NCBI RefSeq assembly: GCF_001884135.1
Contig: NZ_MAOC01000007.1
Location: 1 to 64,000 of the forward strand
Length of the DNA: 64,000 nucleotides
DNA from: Bacillus nitratireducens
Lineage (GTDB): Bacteria > Bacillota > Bacilli > Bacillales > Bacillaceae_G
Direction of reading: 5' to 3'
Shown: piece after piece, positions 1-9,242 of the stretch
Numbering within the stretch: the stretch's first letter is position 1
Layout: each line of letters opens with the position of its first letter
Made by a program: the position numbers and the translations under genes
The notes under the pieces: model-generated
What the model saw: only the letters and a program-made list of their open reading frames with translations
Database searches by the model: none
What the model was told of the DNA's origin: nothing

Positions 1-1
1 T

Positions 2-475
2 ACTGGTGCCACTGGACCTCAAGGTGCTCAAGGACCAACCGGTGCTACTGGTATAGGAGTTACCGGACCTACTGGACCTAGCTTCCCAGTAGCGACAATC
101 GTTGTAACAAACAACATCCAACAAACAGTACTCCAATTTAATAACTTTATTTTTAGTACTGCAATTAACGTAAACAATATTATCTTTAACGGCATAAATA
201 CAGTTACTGTTATTAACGCTGGTATTTATGTAATTAGCGTATCTATTTCTACAACTGCTCCAGGATGCGCTCCACTTGGAGTAGGAATTTCAATTAACGG
301 GGCAGTCGCTACTGACAACTTCTCTTCAAATCTCATAGGCGACTCACTTTCATTTACTACAATCGAAACATTAGCTGCTGGAGCAAACATTTCTGTCCAA
401 TCTACTCTTAACGAGATTACGGTCCCCGCAACAGGAAACACTAACATTCGCCTTACTGTATTTAGAATCGCTTAA
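2..475 (+). CDS. BclA-like collagen-like exosporium protein, 3' end
   Basis: The gene enters from the left edge, so only the last 157 codons are seen. The first ~30 residues are Gly-X-Y triplets rich in GAT, GPQ and GPT, the collagen-like stalk typical of B. cereus-group exosporium glycoproteins. The remaining ~125 residues form a beta-rich, Thr/Asn/Ile-rich globular domain ending in RLTVFRIA, which resembles the trimerising TNF-like C-terminal domain of BclA. Such proteins form the hair-like nap on the spore surface; the Thr in GXT triplets is a likely O-glycan site (family knowledge). The N-terminal targeting segment lies outside the window, so I cannot say which Bcl paralogue it is. A bidirectional terminator follows. 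Confidence 0.9.
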   Translation, partial: TGATGPQGAQGPTGATGIGVTGPTGPSFPVATIVVTNNIQQTVLQFNNFIFSTAINVNNIIFNGINTVTVINAGIYVISVSISTTAPGCAPLGVGISINGAVATDNFSSNLIGDSLSFTTIETLAAGANISVQSTLNEITVPATGNTNIRLTVFRIA

Positions 476-505
476 ATTTCACTATGTATTGTTTATGACA
501 AATAA

Positions 506-534
506 AAAAAGAGCGAGAAACTCGCTCTTTTTTT
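506..534. terminator. Bidirectional terminator between collagen-like gene and hfq
   Basis: AAAAAGAGCGAG, loop AAA, CTCGCTCTTTTTTT. The A-run and T-run flank the stem on both sides, so it can end both convergent genes. Confidence 0.9.
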
Positions 535-555
535 GTTATGTACAATAATTCATTA

Positions 556-780
556 CTACTCTAATTCAATCGAAACATTTTTTTGTGGTACGAATGTAGA
601 AATTGCATGTTTATAAATAAGCTGTTGCTTACCTTCTGTTTCCAGTAGGACTGTAAAATTATCAAATCCTTTAATTAATCCACGAAGCTGGAAACCATTT
701 AATAAGTACAGCGTAACAAACGTATTTTCTTTACGGAGTTGATTTAAAAACTGATCTTGAATATTGATTGATTGCTTCAT
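556..780 (-). CDS. hfq: RNA chaperone Hfq
   Basis: A 74-residue protein, the usual size for Bacillus Hfq. It begins [18 protein letters not shown], has the Sm1 region with the [18 protein letters not shown] segment and an Sm2 motif [12 protein letters not shown]. Hfq forms a hexameric ring that binds small RNAs and A-rich mRNA tracts. It lies 21 bp downstream of miaA on the same strand, the classic miaA-hfq pairing, so it is probably co-transcribed. B. cereus-group genomes carry more than one Hfq; the miaA linkage marks this as the standard copy. Confidence 0.97.
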
Positions 781-801
781 GTCGAATCCTCCTCTTTTTC
801 T

Positions 802-1755
802 CTACTTACTATTATTCGACTTTAGTTGTAACTTTCCTTCTATGTATCGTAAAATTTCTGACGTTTTTTCACCATCTGTAACATCAAACCATGTGACATC
901 CATTTTATTACGGAACCACGTTAATTGACGTTTTGCATAACGACGTGAATTCGTCTTTAATTGTGATACCGCTTCTTCTAAAGAGACACGATTCTCAAAA
1001 TAATCATATACCTCTTTATACCCAATCGCTTGAATAGATTGACAATCTCTCATCCCACGATTATACAGCCCTTCTACTTCCTCTAATAAACCTTGTTCCA
1101 TCATTAAATCCACTCGTAAGTTAATGCGATCGTATAGCATTTCTCGATCCATTGTCAAGCCAATTAGTGAAACATCATATAATAACTCGTTTTCTTGTTT
1201 TTCGAGTTGTTCACTCATTTTTTCACCCGTCGTGTGGAAAATTTCTAACGCCCGAATGACACGACGCACATTATTAGCATGAATACGCTCCGCGCTTTCT
1301 GGATCTACTTCTTGCAATTTTTTATGTACATATTCCACACCACGTTCTAAAGCTAACTTTTCCATTTGTTCTCGGTATGTAGCATCACCAGCATCATCTG
1401 TAAACTGATAATCGAATAAAACAGATTGTATATAAAGACCGGTTCCACCAACTATAATTGGCAATTTACCACGCTTTGTAATGTCTCGAATATGTTTACG
1501 AACACGTTCTTGAAATTCCGCAACGGAAAATGATTCTTCCGGATCTTTTATATCGACCATATAATGTGGAATTCCATCCATCTCTTCTTTTGTTACCTTT
1601 GCAGTACCAATATCCATCGTGCGATAGATCTGCATGGAATCGCCACTTATAATTTCACCGTTCAACGCTTTTGCAAGATCGATACTTAACTTCGTCTTCC
1701 CAACAGCAGTGGGTCCAATTATGACAGCAACTTTTTCACGTTGCACTTCTCCCAT
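802..1755 (-). CDS. miaA: tRNA dimethylallyltransferase MiaA
   Basis: Adds the dimethylallyl group to A37 of tRNAs that read UNN codons. The P-loop-like GPTAVGKTKLS motif lies at the N terminus, followed by GEIISGDSMQIYRTMDIGT and GGTGLYIQ, all MiaA hallmarks; the C terminus has the expected RRYAKRQLTWFRNK segment. I place the start at the ATG at 1755 (MGEVQRE, 317 aa) because AGAGAG sits about 9 nt upstream. A TTG three codons earlier (1764) directly abuts that ribosome site and is less likely. First gene of miaA-hfq. Confidence 0.96.
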   Translation of the reverse strand: MGEVQREKVAVIIGPTAVGKTKLSIDLAKALNGEIISGDSMQIYRTMDIGTAKVTKEEMDGIPHYMVDIKDPEESFSVAEFQERVRKHIRDITKRGKLPIIVGGTGLYIQSVLFDYQFTDDAGDATYREQMEKLALERGVEYVHKKLQEVDPESAERIHANNVRRVIRALEIFHTTGEKMSEQLEKQENELLYDVSLIGLTMDREMLYDRINLRVDLMMEQGLLEEVEGLYNRGMRDCQSIQAIGYKEVYDYFENRVSLEEAVSQLKTNSRRYAKRQLTWFRNKMDVTWFDVTDGEKTSEILRYIEGKLQLKSNNSK

Positions 1756-1935
1756 ATCATTCAACTCTCTTTATGTAATGTACTCCATCTATTGATTATA
1801 CCCAATCTTACCAATTTTAACGACATGATTGCAAGTTCTTTCATTTCGGTAAATGAAATTATAAATAAAAAAAGAACATAGTTTGTCCAATTCTGCATAT
1901 ACATGATAAAAATCGCTCGGAGGGGATGGTTGACT

Positions 1936-2181
1936 ATGAAACAATCCACTATCAATTTTTCAACACTTACAAATGACCTCATTTTGGCTACAGCTACAAA
2001 AGAACAAAATTGTTCACAAGACGAATTATACTTCGCCTTAAATTGTTTACTACGTTCTTTTCATTCTACTCTTCAAGAAACAACGTTACATTCAGAAGAC
2101 ACACATACAGAGTATATGCAAACTCAATTTTGCAGCGCATATAAAATTATTACAGGTAAAACAATTTATCCATTTCAATAA
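1936..2181 (+). CDS. Small conserved protein of unknown function
   Basis: An 81-residue protein starting MKQSTINFSTLTNDL. The ATG at 1936 is preceded by GGAGGGG at a 10-nt distance, and a strong terminator follows the stop, so it looks like a genuine monocistronic gene. It is soluble and Thr/Gln-rich, with two Cys residues in the middle and no signal peptide or membrane segment. It is transcribed divergently from miaA. An earlier in-frame ATG at 1903 lacks a ribosome site. I do not recognise the family. Confidence 0.7.
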   Translation: MKQSTINFSTLTNDLILATATKEQNCSQDELYFALNCLLRSFHSTLQETTLHSEDTHTEYMQTQFCSAYKIITGKTIYPFQ

Positions 2182-2217
2182 CCATTCTTTTAGGCGATAT
2201 TGTTATTACAAAATGAT

Positions 2218-2258
2218 AAAAAGCGGTTGCTTACATATTTTCAAGCAACCGCTTTTTA
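2218..2258. terminator. Terminator, convergent genes
   Basis: AAAAAGCGGTTGCTT and AAGCAACCGCTTTTT arms around an 11-nt loop, between the small + strand gene and the SH3/3D gene. A and T runs on both sides make it usable in both directions. Confidence 0.9.
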
Positions 2259-2275
2259 TCATTAATAAAGATAAA

Positions 2276-3208
2276 CTATTTTATAACTTTCACTTTAACG
2301 GATTTACGACCCCAACTATCAGCATTGCTATCTGAACCAACTAAAACATCAATACGATTTCCTTTAATCGCGCCACCAGTATCTCCAGCAATCGCTTCTC
2401 CATATCCTTCCACCCACACTTTTGATCCAAGAGGGATTACTTTTGGATCCACAGCAATTACTTTCATATTTGGATTTGCTGTTAAATCATGACCCATCGC
2501 AGTTAATACACGACCACCATACGTACCATTCTCACTTGGATGCGCTGTATATGCTGTCGCTTCTACTGTTATTTCGCGTCCACCAGCAGGCGCACTTGTT
2601 TCAGTAGATTTCACAACTGGTTTCACAGCTGACTTCTCTTTTGCCACAGGTTTACTTGATTCTACACTCTTAACTGCTTCTTTACTCTTAACTGCCGTAT
2701 TATTTTTAACCGACGTTTTCACTCTAGCCGGTGCTTCTTCTTGAGTTACCACTTCTTTCGTTTCAATCACAGGTGCCGTTCCTGTTAAAAATGGAACGTG
2801 AACATATGCCGCTTTCCCATTATATTCGAATTGTAACCATTCATTTTGAACTTGATTTGTCGTTTCAATCACATCATCTTTATTAAGTTTGCCAATAATT
2901 TCAGAGTCAGTATTCGCTCCAGCACGAACATTTAATACGTTCGCCGCTACATAATAAGTACTTTTTGTAAATTCAGCACTTACAAACGCTTCTTTACCAT
3001 CTAACTTAATTTTTGTCCATCCGTTTTCTGTATTTATTACATCTAATTTATTCCCATTTAACATTTTACCTACAAGCTTTGACTCTACATTTGGGTTTTC
3101 TCTAACGTTTAATACATCCGTTGTTACAATCGTTTCCGCTTTCGCAGAACCTACAAAAATCCCAAGACCAAAAACTGCTGCTGTTGCTATACCTAATAAT
3201 TTTTTCAT
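2276..3208 (-). CDS. Secreted SH3-domain / 3D-domain cell-wall protein
   Basis: A 310-residue exported protein. The signal peptide is MKKLLGIATAAVFGLGIF ending near SAKA. Two bacterial SH3 domains follow (roughly residues 30-85 and 90-150; both contain VLNVR), then a Lys/Ser/Val-rich linker, then a C-terminal 3D domain with VIPLGSKVWVEGYGEA and the Asp-bearing segments AGDTGGAIKGNRIDV. 3D domains resemble lytic transglycosylases such as MltA and YocH, so it probably cleaves or binds peptidoglycan. The architecture resembles the EntA/B/C-type wall proteins of B. cereus. Start: ATG at 3208 with GGAGG 7 nt upstream; a longer in-frame start upstream lacks a ribosome site. Confidence 0.88.
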   Translation of the reverse strand: MKKLLGIATAAVFGLGIFVGSAKAETIVTTDVLNVRENPNVESKLVGKMLNGNKLDVINTENGWTKIKLDGKEAFVSAEFTKSTYYVAANVLNVRAGANTDSEIIGKLNKDDVIETTNQVQNEWLQFEYNGKAAYVHVPFLTGTAPVIETKEVVTQEEAPARVKTSVKNNTAVKSKEAVKSVESSKPVAKEKSAVKPVVKSTETSAPAGGREITVEATAYTAHPSENGTYGGRVLTAMGHDLTANPNMKVIAVDPKVIPLGSKVWVEGYGEAIAGDTGGAIKGNRIDVLVGSDSNADSWGRKSVKVKVIK

Positions 3209-3554
3209 GAATAGCCTCCATTTGCTTTGTTTTCGTATTTTCATTATAGCAACAGATTTTGGTGATTTTTAGAAATCACACAATTACAAAGCATTCGTAA
3301 TATACGATTAATGAGCTGTAACATAAATTTCCATATTCATAAAGTGCATTTTCAATAGAATCCCCAATAGTTTTCATATATTTTCCACATAGAAGCATGA
3401 GAATTTTTTCCAGAAAAAATTACAGTATTACTGTTTTGTTACAAAAAAATCACGTTTCATTACATCTTTTACCAAAATTCATCACTCTCCAACTATTAAC
3501 CTACTTTTTTGTAATAAAAAAGGAACAACCCCTATTAGCTGTCCCTTTTATCAT
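3209..3554. other. Intergenic region between SH3/3D gene and fruA
   Basis: Holds the 5' region of the SH3/3D gene and the fruA terminator. At 3402-3421 there is an inverted repeat AATTTTTTC-CA-GAAAAAATT, loosely like a CodY box (AATTTTCWGAAAATT) but longer. I see no gene here. Confidence 0.5.
3519..3552 (-). terminator. Terminator of the fru operon
   Basis: On the minus strand, AAAGGGACA pairs with TGTTCCTTT (one G-U) around a 12-nt loop, followed by a T-run. It lies directly after the fruA stop. Confidence 0.8.
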
Positions 3555-5411
3555 TTATTTAACTTTCTTTTTCCAAACACCTATCATAACCGCTGAAACA
3601 ATCGTTCCAATTAATATAGAGAAAATATATAGCAACGGTTTATTTACTAATGCGATAACAAACAACCCACCATGCGGTGCTGGTAATGTAATTTGGAATA
3701 ACATAGATAACGCACCCGCAATACTTGAACCAACAACACAACTTACAATTACTCGAACTGGATCTGCAGCTGCAAATGGAATCGCACCTTCTGTAATAAA
3801 CGAAGCTCCCATTATATAATTTGTTAAGCCAGATTTACGTTCCGCTTCTGTAAACTTCGATTTAAAGAATGTTGTTGCGAATGCAATTGCTAATGGCGGT
3901 ACCATACCACCAGCCATTACAGCAGAGTGCACTCCAAAATTCTTTGCTTCTATTGCAGCAATACCAAATGTAAATGCCGCTTTATTAATTGGGCCACCCA
4001 TATCAATTGCCATCATGCCACCTAAAATAAGACCTAATAATATAGCATTCGTTCCACTCAAACCATTTAACCATCCTGTTAACATTTCATTTAATGCTAC
4101 TACAGGTGGGTTTACTACTTTTTGCATAACAACTCCTGTAATTAACAATCCAAAGACTGGATATAACAAAACAGGTTTAATTCCTTCTAACTGTACTGGT
4201 AATCCCGAAAACAATCTTTTCAATCCTAAAACAACATATCCAGCTAAGAAACCAGCAATTAATCCACCTAAAAATCCAGCATTCGCTTGCGCTGCTAAAA
4301 ATCCACCGACAACACCAGGCATAAAACCAGGTCGATCAGCAATAGAACTTGCAATAAATCCAGCTAAAATAGGTACAAGGAATAAAAAGGCTCCTTTTTC
4401 TCCACCGCCAATATTCATTAATATTTCAGCAATAGGACCTTCCGCCTTAATTCCACCGAACATAAATGCTAATGCAATTAAAATCCCGCCACCAACAACG
4501 AATGGAAGCATATTACTTACACCGCTCATTAAATGCTTATAAATTCCTAATCCTTTTTCGTTCTCTGTACTTTCTGTCTCCCCATCTTCTTTTATTCCTT
4601 TAAAGATTGACGTATCTTGTTTTACAGCTCGATTAAGAAGTGTTTCCGTTTTTCTAATCCCATCAGCGACTGGCACTTGAATGACATGCTTTCCAGCAAA
4701 ACGGTTCATTTCTACTTGTTTATCTGCCGCAACAATAATCGCTGTTGCGCGTTCAATATCCTCTTTCGTTAAACCGTTCTTTATACCTGTTGACCCATTC
4801 GTTTCAACTTTAATTGCAATCCCTAACTCTGCCGCTTTCGCCTTCAAACTATCAGCAGCCATATATGTGTGAGCGATACCAGTCGGACAAGCTGTGACAG
4901 CTAATACGTATGGTTCATTCCCTTCTGGCTTTGCCACTTCAACTTCTTCTTCTTTTTCATTCTCTTTTTCATCAAACAAACGAAGAAGTTCCTCTTCATC
5001 TTTCGCTTCTAATAGTTGCTTACGAAACCCTTCATCCATTAGTACTGTAGATAGACGCGACAACGTTTCTAAATGAGTATTATTCGCCCCTTCACTCGCA
5101 GCAATCATAAAGAATAAATGCGCTGACTGTCCGTCAAGTGATTCATAGTTGATACCGCTTACACTTCTACCAAAACAAATCGCTGGTTGCTTAACAGCTT
5201 TCGTCTTCGCATGAGGTATAGCAATACCTTCACCAATTCCAGTCGTACTTTGTGACTCCCGCTTTAAAATAGCTTCTTTAAATTCCACTTTACTATTTAA
5301 ACGATTTGCGCCGTTTAATTTCTCAACTAATTCATCTATGACAGCTTCTTTATTTGAAGCTGTCAAATTCATAATGACTGTATCCCTTTTTAATAGTTCT
5401 GTAATTTTCAT
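3555..5411 (-). CDS. fruA: Fructose PTS enzyme IIABC
   Basis: Imports fructose and phosphorylates it to fructose-1-phosphate. Domains in order: EIIA (about 1-145, with the phosphoryl-accepting His67 in GIAIPHAKT), an acidic linker (EKENEKEEEVEV), EIIB (about 165-265, Cys175 in VTACPTGIAHTY), then a multi-span EIIC (about 285-618) with GGGILIALAF and a C-terminal FRMS-type membrane bundle. At 618 aa it is full length. It is the last gene of fruR-fruK-fruA, 13 bp after fruK, and is followed by a terminator. Confidence 0.96.
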   Translation of the reverse strand: MKITELLKRDTVIMNLTASNKEAVIDELVEKLNGANRLNSKVEFKEAILKRESQSTTGIGEGIAIPHAKTKAVKQPAICFGRSVSGINYESLDGQSAHLFFMIAASEGANNTHLETLSRLSTVLMDEGFRKQLLEAKDEEELLRLFDEKENEKEEEVEVAKPEGNEPYVLAVTACPTGIAHTYMAADSLKAKAAELGIAIKVETNGSTGIKNGLTKEDIERATAIIVAADKQVEMNRFAGKHVIQVPVADGIRKTETLLNRAVKQDTSIFKGIKEDGETESTENEKGLGIYKHLMSGVSNMLPFVVGGGILIALAFMFGGIKAEGPIAEILMNIGGGEKGAFLFLVPILAGFIASSIADRPGFMPGVVGGFLAAQANAGFLGGLIAGFLAGYVVLGLKRLFSGLPVQLEGIKPVLLYPVFGLLITGVVMQKVVNPPVVALNEMLTGWLNGLSGTNAILLGLILGGMMAIDMGGPINKAAFTFGIAAIEAKNFGVHSAVMAGGMVPPLAIAFATTFFKSKFTEAERKSGLTNYIMGASFITEGAIPFAAADPVRVIVSCVVGSSIAGALSMLFQITLPAPHGGLFVIALVNKPLLYIFSILIGTIVSAVMIGVWKKKVK

Positions 5412-5424
5412 ATGTTGCTTCCCC

Positions 5425-6336
5425 CTATCGCTTAGCTACAATTACTTGCGACAATAATTCTTCTACTTTTTCCTTTTCACATAAATCAGCTGAAAATGCT
5501 GTTGCACTCCCTGTAGCAACGCCATATTGAAATGCCTTTTCAATATCTTTTGTCTGTTCATATTTACCTACAAATCCTGCAACGAGAGAATCTCCGGCCC
5601 CAACCGAATTAATTACAACACCTTTCGGAACAGTTGCTTCATATATACCTTCTGCCGTAAATAATAAAGCTCCATCTCCGGCCATTGATACGATAACATG
5701 CTCTACACCTTGTTCAACTAATTTTCTTCCATACGGTAAAATATCTTCTACTGTTGAAATCTCTACCCCAAATAACTCACCAAGTTCATGATGATTAGGC
5801 TTTATTAAAAATGGCTTATTTTTAATTACATGCTGCAGTGCACTTCCGCTCGCATCTACTACTACGCGAATACCTTTTTCAGCTCCGAACGCTGCGATTG
5901 ATTCATAAAAAGTAGTTGAGATAGACGCCGGTACGCTTCCAGCTAGTACAATACAATCTCCCTGCTTCATACTTTCAATTTGTTTCATTAATTGTTCAAA
6001 TTGCTCATTTGTCACAATAGGGCCTTGCCCGTTTAATTCTGTCTCTTCTTGACCTTTTATTTTCACATTAATTCGGGAATCTCCGTCTACTTGAACGAAG
6101 TTTGTTGTTACACCTTCCGCCTGTAATACATCTTTAATAAATTGACCAGTAAATCCACCAGTAAATCCAAGCGCTACATTTTCAACACCTAAACGATGAA
6201 GAACGCGAGAAACATTAATCCCTTTTCCTCCAGGAAACTTCATATCTTTCTCTGCTCGATTTACTGCGCCTAAATCGAAGGAATTAACTTGTACTACATA
6301 ATCAATAGATGGGTTTAAAGTAACTGTATAGATCAT
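5425..6336 (-). CDS. fruK: 1-phosphofructokinase
   Basis: PfkB-family sugar kinase of 303 aa converting fructose-1-phosphate to fructose-1,6-bisphosphate. N-terminal MIYTVTLNPSIDY, the PfkB signature region GGKGINVSRVL and the C-terminal NSVGAGDSLVAGFVG (catalytic Asp in GAGD) are all present. The start overlaps the fruR stop as ATGA, indicating translational coupling; fruA follows 13 bp downstream. Confidence 0.96.
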   Translation of the reverse strand: MIYTVTLNPSIDYVVQVNSFDLGAVNRAEKDMKFPGGKGINVSRVLHRLGVENVALGFTGGFTGQFIKDVLQAEGVTTNFVQVDGDSRINVKIKGQEETELNGQGPIVTNEQFEQLMKQIESMKQGDCIVLAGSVPASISTTFYESIAAFGAEKGIRVVVDASGSALQHVIKNKPFLIKPNHHELGELFGVEISTVEDILPYGRKLVEQGVEHVIVSMAGDGALLFTAEGIYEATVPKGVVINSVGAGDSLVAGFVGKYEQTKDIEKAFQYGVATGSATAFSADLCEKEKVEELLSQVIVAKR

Positions 6337-7085
6337 TGTTTATCAGCCTCAATTACATTGGTTTGTCTTTTATATTTTTCTAAATCAATTTCTAAATGGT
6401 TTGTAATAATACTTGCATCTTCAACATTTGCAATTTTCGCAAACGCAACTTCTGAAAACTTGCTTTCATCAATTAAGAAATATCCTTCGTTTGCTAATGT
6501 TAATGCCATTTGTTTTAAGAGTGCCTCTTCTGGATCTGGAGTTGTAAAACCAAGCTGTTCATGTACACCATTCGCTCCTAAAAAACATTTATCAAAACGA
6601 TACTTCTGCATACTTTCCTGTGCCATAGCACCAATTAAAGCTTTCGTCCTACTCTTCATCATCCCGCCTAGTAAATACGCACGAATATTATTTTCAACTA
6701 AAGCTTCAATATGCATAAGTCCATTCGTAACGACTGTAACGTCTTTATTTATTAAAAATGGAATCATTTCAAATGTTGTACTTCCTGCATCTAAATAAAT
6801 ACAATCACCTTGTTCAACAACGCTAGCCGCATACTTGGCAATTTGTTGTTTTATTTGAATGTTTTTGGATGACTTTTCAACCATCGTTGGCTCTTGTCCT
6901 TTTCCTGTTAAAACAGCAGCACCACCATGAACTCTTTTTAATAACCTTTGCTTTTCCAATTGTGCTAAATCACGACGAATTGTTGATTCAGAGCTTTCTG
7001 TTCTTTCCACTAATTGTTGTAATTTAACAACCTTCTGCTCTTTTACAAGTTGCAATATCATTTGATGACGTTCAGGAGTTAACAT
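6333..7085 (-). CDS. fruR: DeoR-family fructose operon repressor
   Basis: A 250-residue DeoR-type regulator. The N-terminal winged helix-turn-helix (about 6-60) has the family motif RTESSESTIRRDLAQLEKQRLLKRVHGG, here read in part; the C-terminal sugar-phosphate sensor domain shows DAGSTTFEMIP and DKCFLGANGVH. The family is usually derepressed by fructose-1-phosphate. Start ATG at 7085 has GAGGTG 6 nt upstream; a longer reading back to 7148 would run into the promoter. It heads the operon, so it is likely autoregulated. Confidence 0.94.
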   Translation of the reverse strand: MLTPERHQMILQLVKEQKVVKLQQLVERTESSESTIRRDLAQLEKQRLLKRVHGGAAVLTGKGQEPTMVEKSSKNIQIKQQIAKYAASVVEQGDCIYLDAGSTTFEMIPFLINKDVTVVTNGLMHIEALVENNIRAYLLGGMMKSRTKALIGAMAQESMQKYRFDKCFLGANGVHEQLGFTTPDPEEALLKQMALTLANEGYFLIDESKFSEVAFAKIANVEDASIITNHLEIDLEKYKRQTNVIEADKQ

Positions 7086-7109
7086 TTTATTCACCTCTTC
7101 TTTGATTAC

Positions 7110-7138
7110 AGTATAATGAAAACGATCACAAAAATCAA
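7110..7138 (-). promoter_or_regulatory. Promoter of fruRKA
   Basis: On the minus strand, -35 TTGATT (7133-7138), a 17-bp spacer and -10 TATACT (7110-7115), about 25 bp upstream of the fruR start. Confidence 0.75.
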
Positions 7139-7140
7139 CC

Positions 7141-7186
7141 ATAAACATTCACGAATAATCAAAAACAATCAAAAACAGTTATAAAC
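7141..7186 (-). promoter_or_regulatory. Candidate FruR operator array
   Basis: Direct repeats at 10-bp spacing just upstream of the -35 box: AATCAAAAAC at 7157-7166 and 7167-7176, then the diverged AGTTATAAAC (7177-7186), with ATAAACATTC at 7141. DeoR-family repressors commonly bind short direct repeats of this kind. One helical turn per repeat fits a cooperative binding array. Confidence 0.5.
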
Positions 7187-7192
7187 AACAAA

Positions 7193-7233
7193 AATAAACC
7201 CATTTGATATAACAATCAAATGGGTTTATTTAC
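7193..7233. terminator. Terminator after alcohol dehydrogenase gene
   Basis: AAATAAACCCATTTGAT and its exact complement ATCAAATGGGTTTATTT around a 6-nt loop (ATAACA). It is very stable and symmetrical. Confidence 0.88.
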
Positions 7234-7242
7234 TCGATTCAC

Positions 7243-8406
7243 TTATAAAGAAGCTTTATATATGCTTAAGACATCGTCTTTATTTAATTTTTTAAAGTTA
7301 CCAAATTCGCCATAAGCCATCGCTTTATCTGCCATTAATTCAATTTCATTTTCCCCAATAGTATAATCAGCTAATGTTACCGGTGCCTCAATTGAAGTCC
7401 AAAATTGACGTAACGCCTCAATTCCTTCTAACGCAATTTCTCGATCAGTCTTTCTATCTGTTTCTACATCGAATACACGAATAGCGAACTGTTTAAAACG
7501 ACTTACATTTTCATCTACAACATGCTTCATCCAGTTCGGGAATAAAATCGCAAGACCTCCTCCATGTGGTATATCATGAACAGCTGAAACTGCATGCTCA
7601 ATATTATGAGTCGCCCAATCTCCTTTTACTCCCATCGCTAAAATGCCATTTAACGCCATAGTCCCGCAATATAAAATAGTTTCTCTATGCTCATAATTTT
7701 CTAAATCACTTAACAGCTTGGGAGCTGTTTCAATTACTGTTTTTAAAACAGATTCACAATAACGATCTTGCAGTTCAGTATTTGTTCCATGATGGAAATA
7801 TTGCTCTAATACATGTGACATAATATCTACCATACCGTAAATTGTTTGATCCCTCGGTACAGACGCAGTATGAACTGGATCTAAAATCGAAAACTGCGGG
7901 AAAGTAACCGGGCTACCCCAGCCATATTTTTCATTCGTTTCCCAGTTTGTAATGACAGAACCAGCATTCATTTCAGATCCTGTTGCCGCAAGCGTAAGCA
8001 CAGTACCAAATGGTAACGCCTCGCTAGCAAATGCTTTTTTCGTTACAATATCCCACACATCTCCATCGTACTTACTACCAGCTGCAATTGCTTTCGTACA
8101 GTCAATTACACTTCCCCCACCAACTGCTAAAATAAATTCAACGCCATTATCTTTACAAATTTGAATCCCTTTCTTTACAGTTGATACACGAGGGTTCGGT
8201 TCAACACCTGTCAATTCAAATACTTCCGCATTTATATTTTTTAAAATAGAAATTACATTATCATATATACCGTTTCTTTTAATGCTGCCTCCTCCGTATA
8301 CGAGAAGAACTTTTTTACCGAACTGTGGAATTTCAGTTTTTAACTGCTCTAATTGTCCTTTACCAAAAATAAGTTTTGTCGGATTACGAAATACAAAATT
8401 TTGCAT
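7243..8406 (-). CDS. Iron-containing alcohol dehydrogenase (YugJ/butanol dehydrogenase-like)
   Basis: A 387-residue group III alcohol dehydrogenase, probably NAD(P)H-dependent reduction of aldehydes. N-terminal dinucleotide-binding region has GGGSIKRNG and [18 protein letters not shown]; the Fe-binding region shows [12 protein letters not shown] and [24 protein letters not shown], with the expected Asp and His ligands. Closest remembered relatives are B. subtilis YugJ/YugK. It is monocistronic: terminators lie on both sides. Confidence 0.92.
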   Translation of the reverse strand: MQNFVFRNPTKLIFGKGQLEQLKTEIPQFGKKVLLVYGGGSIKRNGIYDNVISILKNINAEVFELTGVEPNPRVSTVKKGIQICKDNGVEFILAVGGGSVIDCTKAIAAGSKYDGDVWDIVTKKAFASEALPFGTVLTLAATGSEMNAGSVITNWETNEKYGWGSPVTFPQFSILDPVHTASVPRDQTIYGMVDIMSHVLEQYFHHGTNTELQDRYCESVLKTVIETAPKLLSDLENYEHRETILYCGTMALNGILAMGVKGDWATHNIEHAVSAVHDIPHGGGLAILFPNWMKHVVDENVSRFKQFAIRVFDVETDRKTDREIALEGIEALRQFWTSIEAPVTLADYTIGENEIELMADKAMAYGEFGNFKKLNKDDVLSIYKASL

Positions 8407-8490
8407 ATCTTTTTACCATCCCTTCTATTTAAAAAGCAACTATACTTTTGTATACCATATTTTTTTCATTTCACAAAAATATTTGCTTAA

Positions 8491-8526
8491 TAAAAAAATC
8501 CCAGCCTTTAGGGCTGAGATTTTTTA
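8491..8526. terminator. Terminator after DUF420 gene
   Basis: AAAAAATC-C-CAGCC, loop TTTA, GGCTG-A-GATTTTTT. It overlaps the 3' end of the DUF420 gene and separates it from the dehydrogenase promoter. Confidence 0.85.
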
Positions 8527-9066
8527 TTGATAATAAGGTGAGATCATTAAGTAAACAATAACACCAGATAAACTTACATATAACCAAATTGGCATCGTCC
8601 ATCGTACGATTTTACGGTGACGTGTTAATTGATTCGTAAAACCAAATACAAGTGCGAACAATGCAAGTGGTACAATAATTGCCGCAAGGATAATATGTGT
8701 AATTAAAATGATGAAATACACATATTTAATGAATCCTTCCCCGCCAAAATGTGTTGCCGGAGCCAAGTAATGATACGATAAATACGACACACAGAATAGC
8801 AAGGTCGTTGTGAATGCCGCAAGAATGAAGCCACGGTGCATTTTCACATTCTTTTTAATAATAGAGTATAAAGCTGCTAATAAGAATACGAACGTAAAGC
8901 TATTAAAAATTGCATTTAACATTGGTAAAATCGTTACATCAAAATGTAATTCTCCTTCATAGCCAACAGGTCCAAAGAACAAAAATAAAATAATCGCATT
9001 TACAATTACAGAAAGCGTTATCACAATAGGAGCATAGCTTTTCTGATTAGTTGATTGATCCACCAA
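8524..9066 (-). CDS. DUF420 (YozB-like) membrane protein
   Basis: About 180 residues with five predicted membrane spans, including NAIILFLFFGPVGY, NAIFNSFTFVFLLAALY and HIILAAIIVPLALFALV. His residues in the spans (KMHRGF, SYHYLAPATHFGG, ITHIILA, TRHRKIVRW) are typical of DUF420/YozB proteins, which often sit near cytochrome oxidase assembly genes; the function is unproven. There is no ATG. A GTG at 9075 overlaps the GAGGAG ribosome site, so I prefer the TTG at 9066, 8 nt after it. Confidence 0.85.
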   Translation of the reverse strand: MVDQSTNQKSYAPIVITLSVIVNAIILFLFFGPVGYEGELHFDVTILPMLNAIFNSFTFVFLLAALYSIIKKNVKMHRGFILAAFTTTLLFCVSYLSYHYLAPATHFGGEGFIKYVYFIILITHIILAAIIVPLALFALVFGFTNQLTRHRKIVRWTMPIWLYVSLSGVIVYLMISPYYQ

Positions 9067-9176
9067 AATGGTCACTCCTCTTCCTTCAAATATGTATACG
9101 TAACCTCACTATTTTAACATATTATTCACAGTGTAAATGTGACAATAGTTTGACACAGTAAGACAGAGCAAAGAAA

Positions 9177-9212
9177 AAAATCCTTCTTAATAAAACTTCT
9201 TAAGAAGGATTT
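9177..9212 (-). terminator. Terminator after 38-aa gene
   Basis: AAAATCCTTCTTAA and TTAAGAAGGATTTT arms around a 9-nt loop, downstream of the small gene at 9243-9359. Confidence 0.85.
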
Positions 9213-9242
9213 TATCGCTTTATTATTTAAATAGCAATGTAA

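Noticed and set aside
1-95. Repeated ACTGG/GGTGC-type units, repeat-array appearance.
   Set aside because: They are Gly-X-Y codons of a collagen-like protein, not a CRISPR or tandem DNA repeat.
4015-4542. A long plus-strand open frame inside fruA.
   Set aside because: Antisense to a clear fructose permease; Pro/Asn-rich composition reflects the complement of membrane-protein codons.
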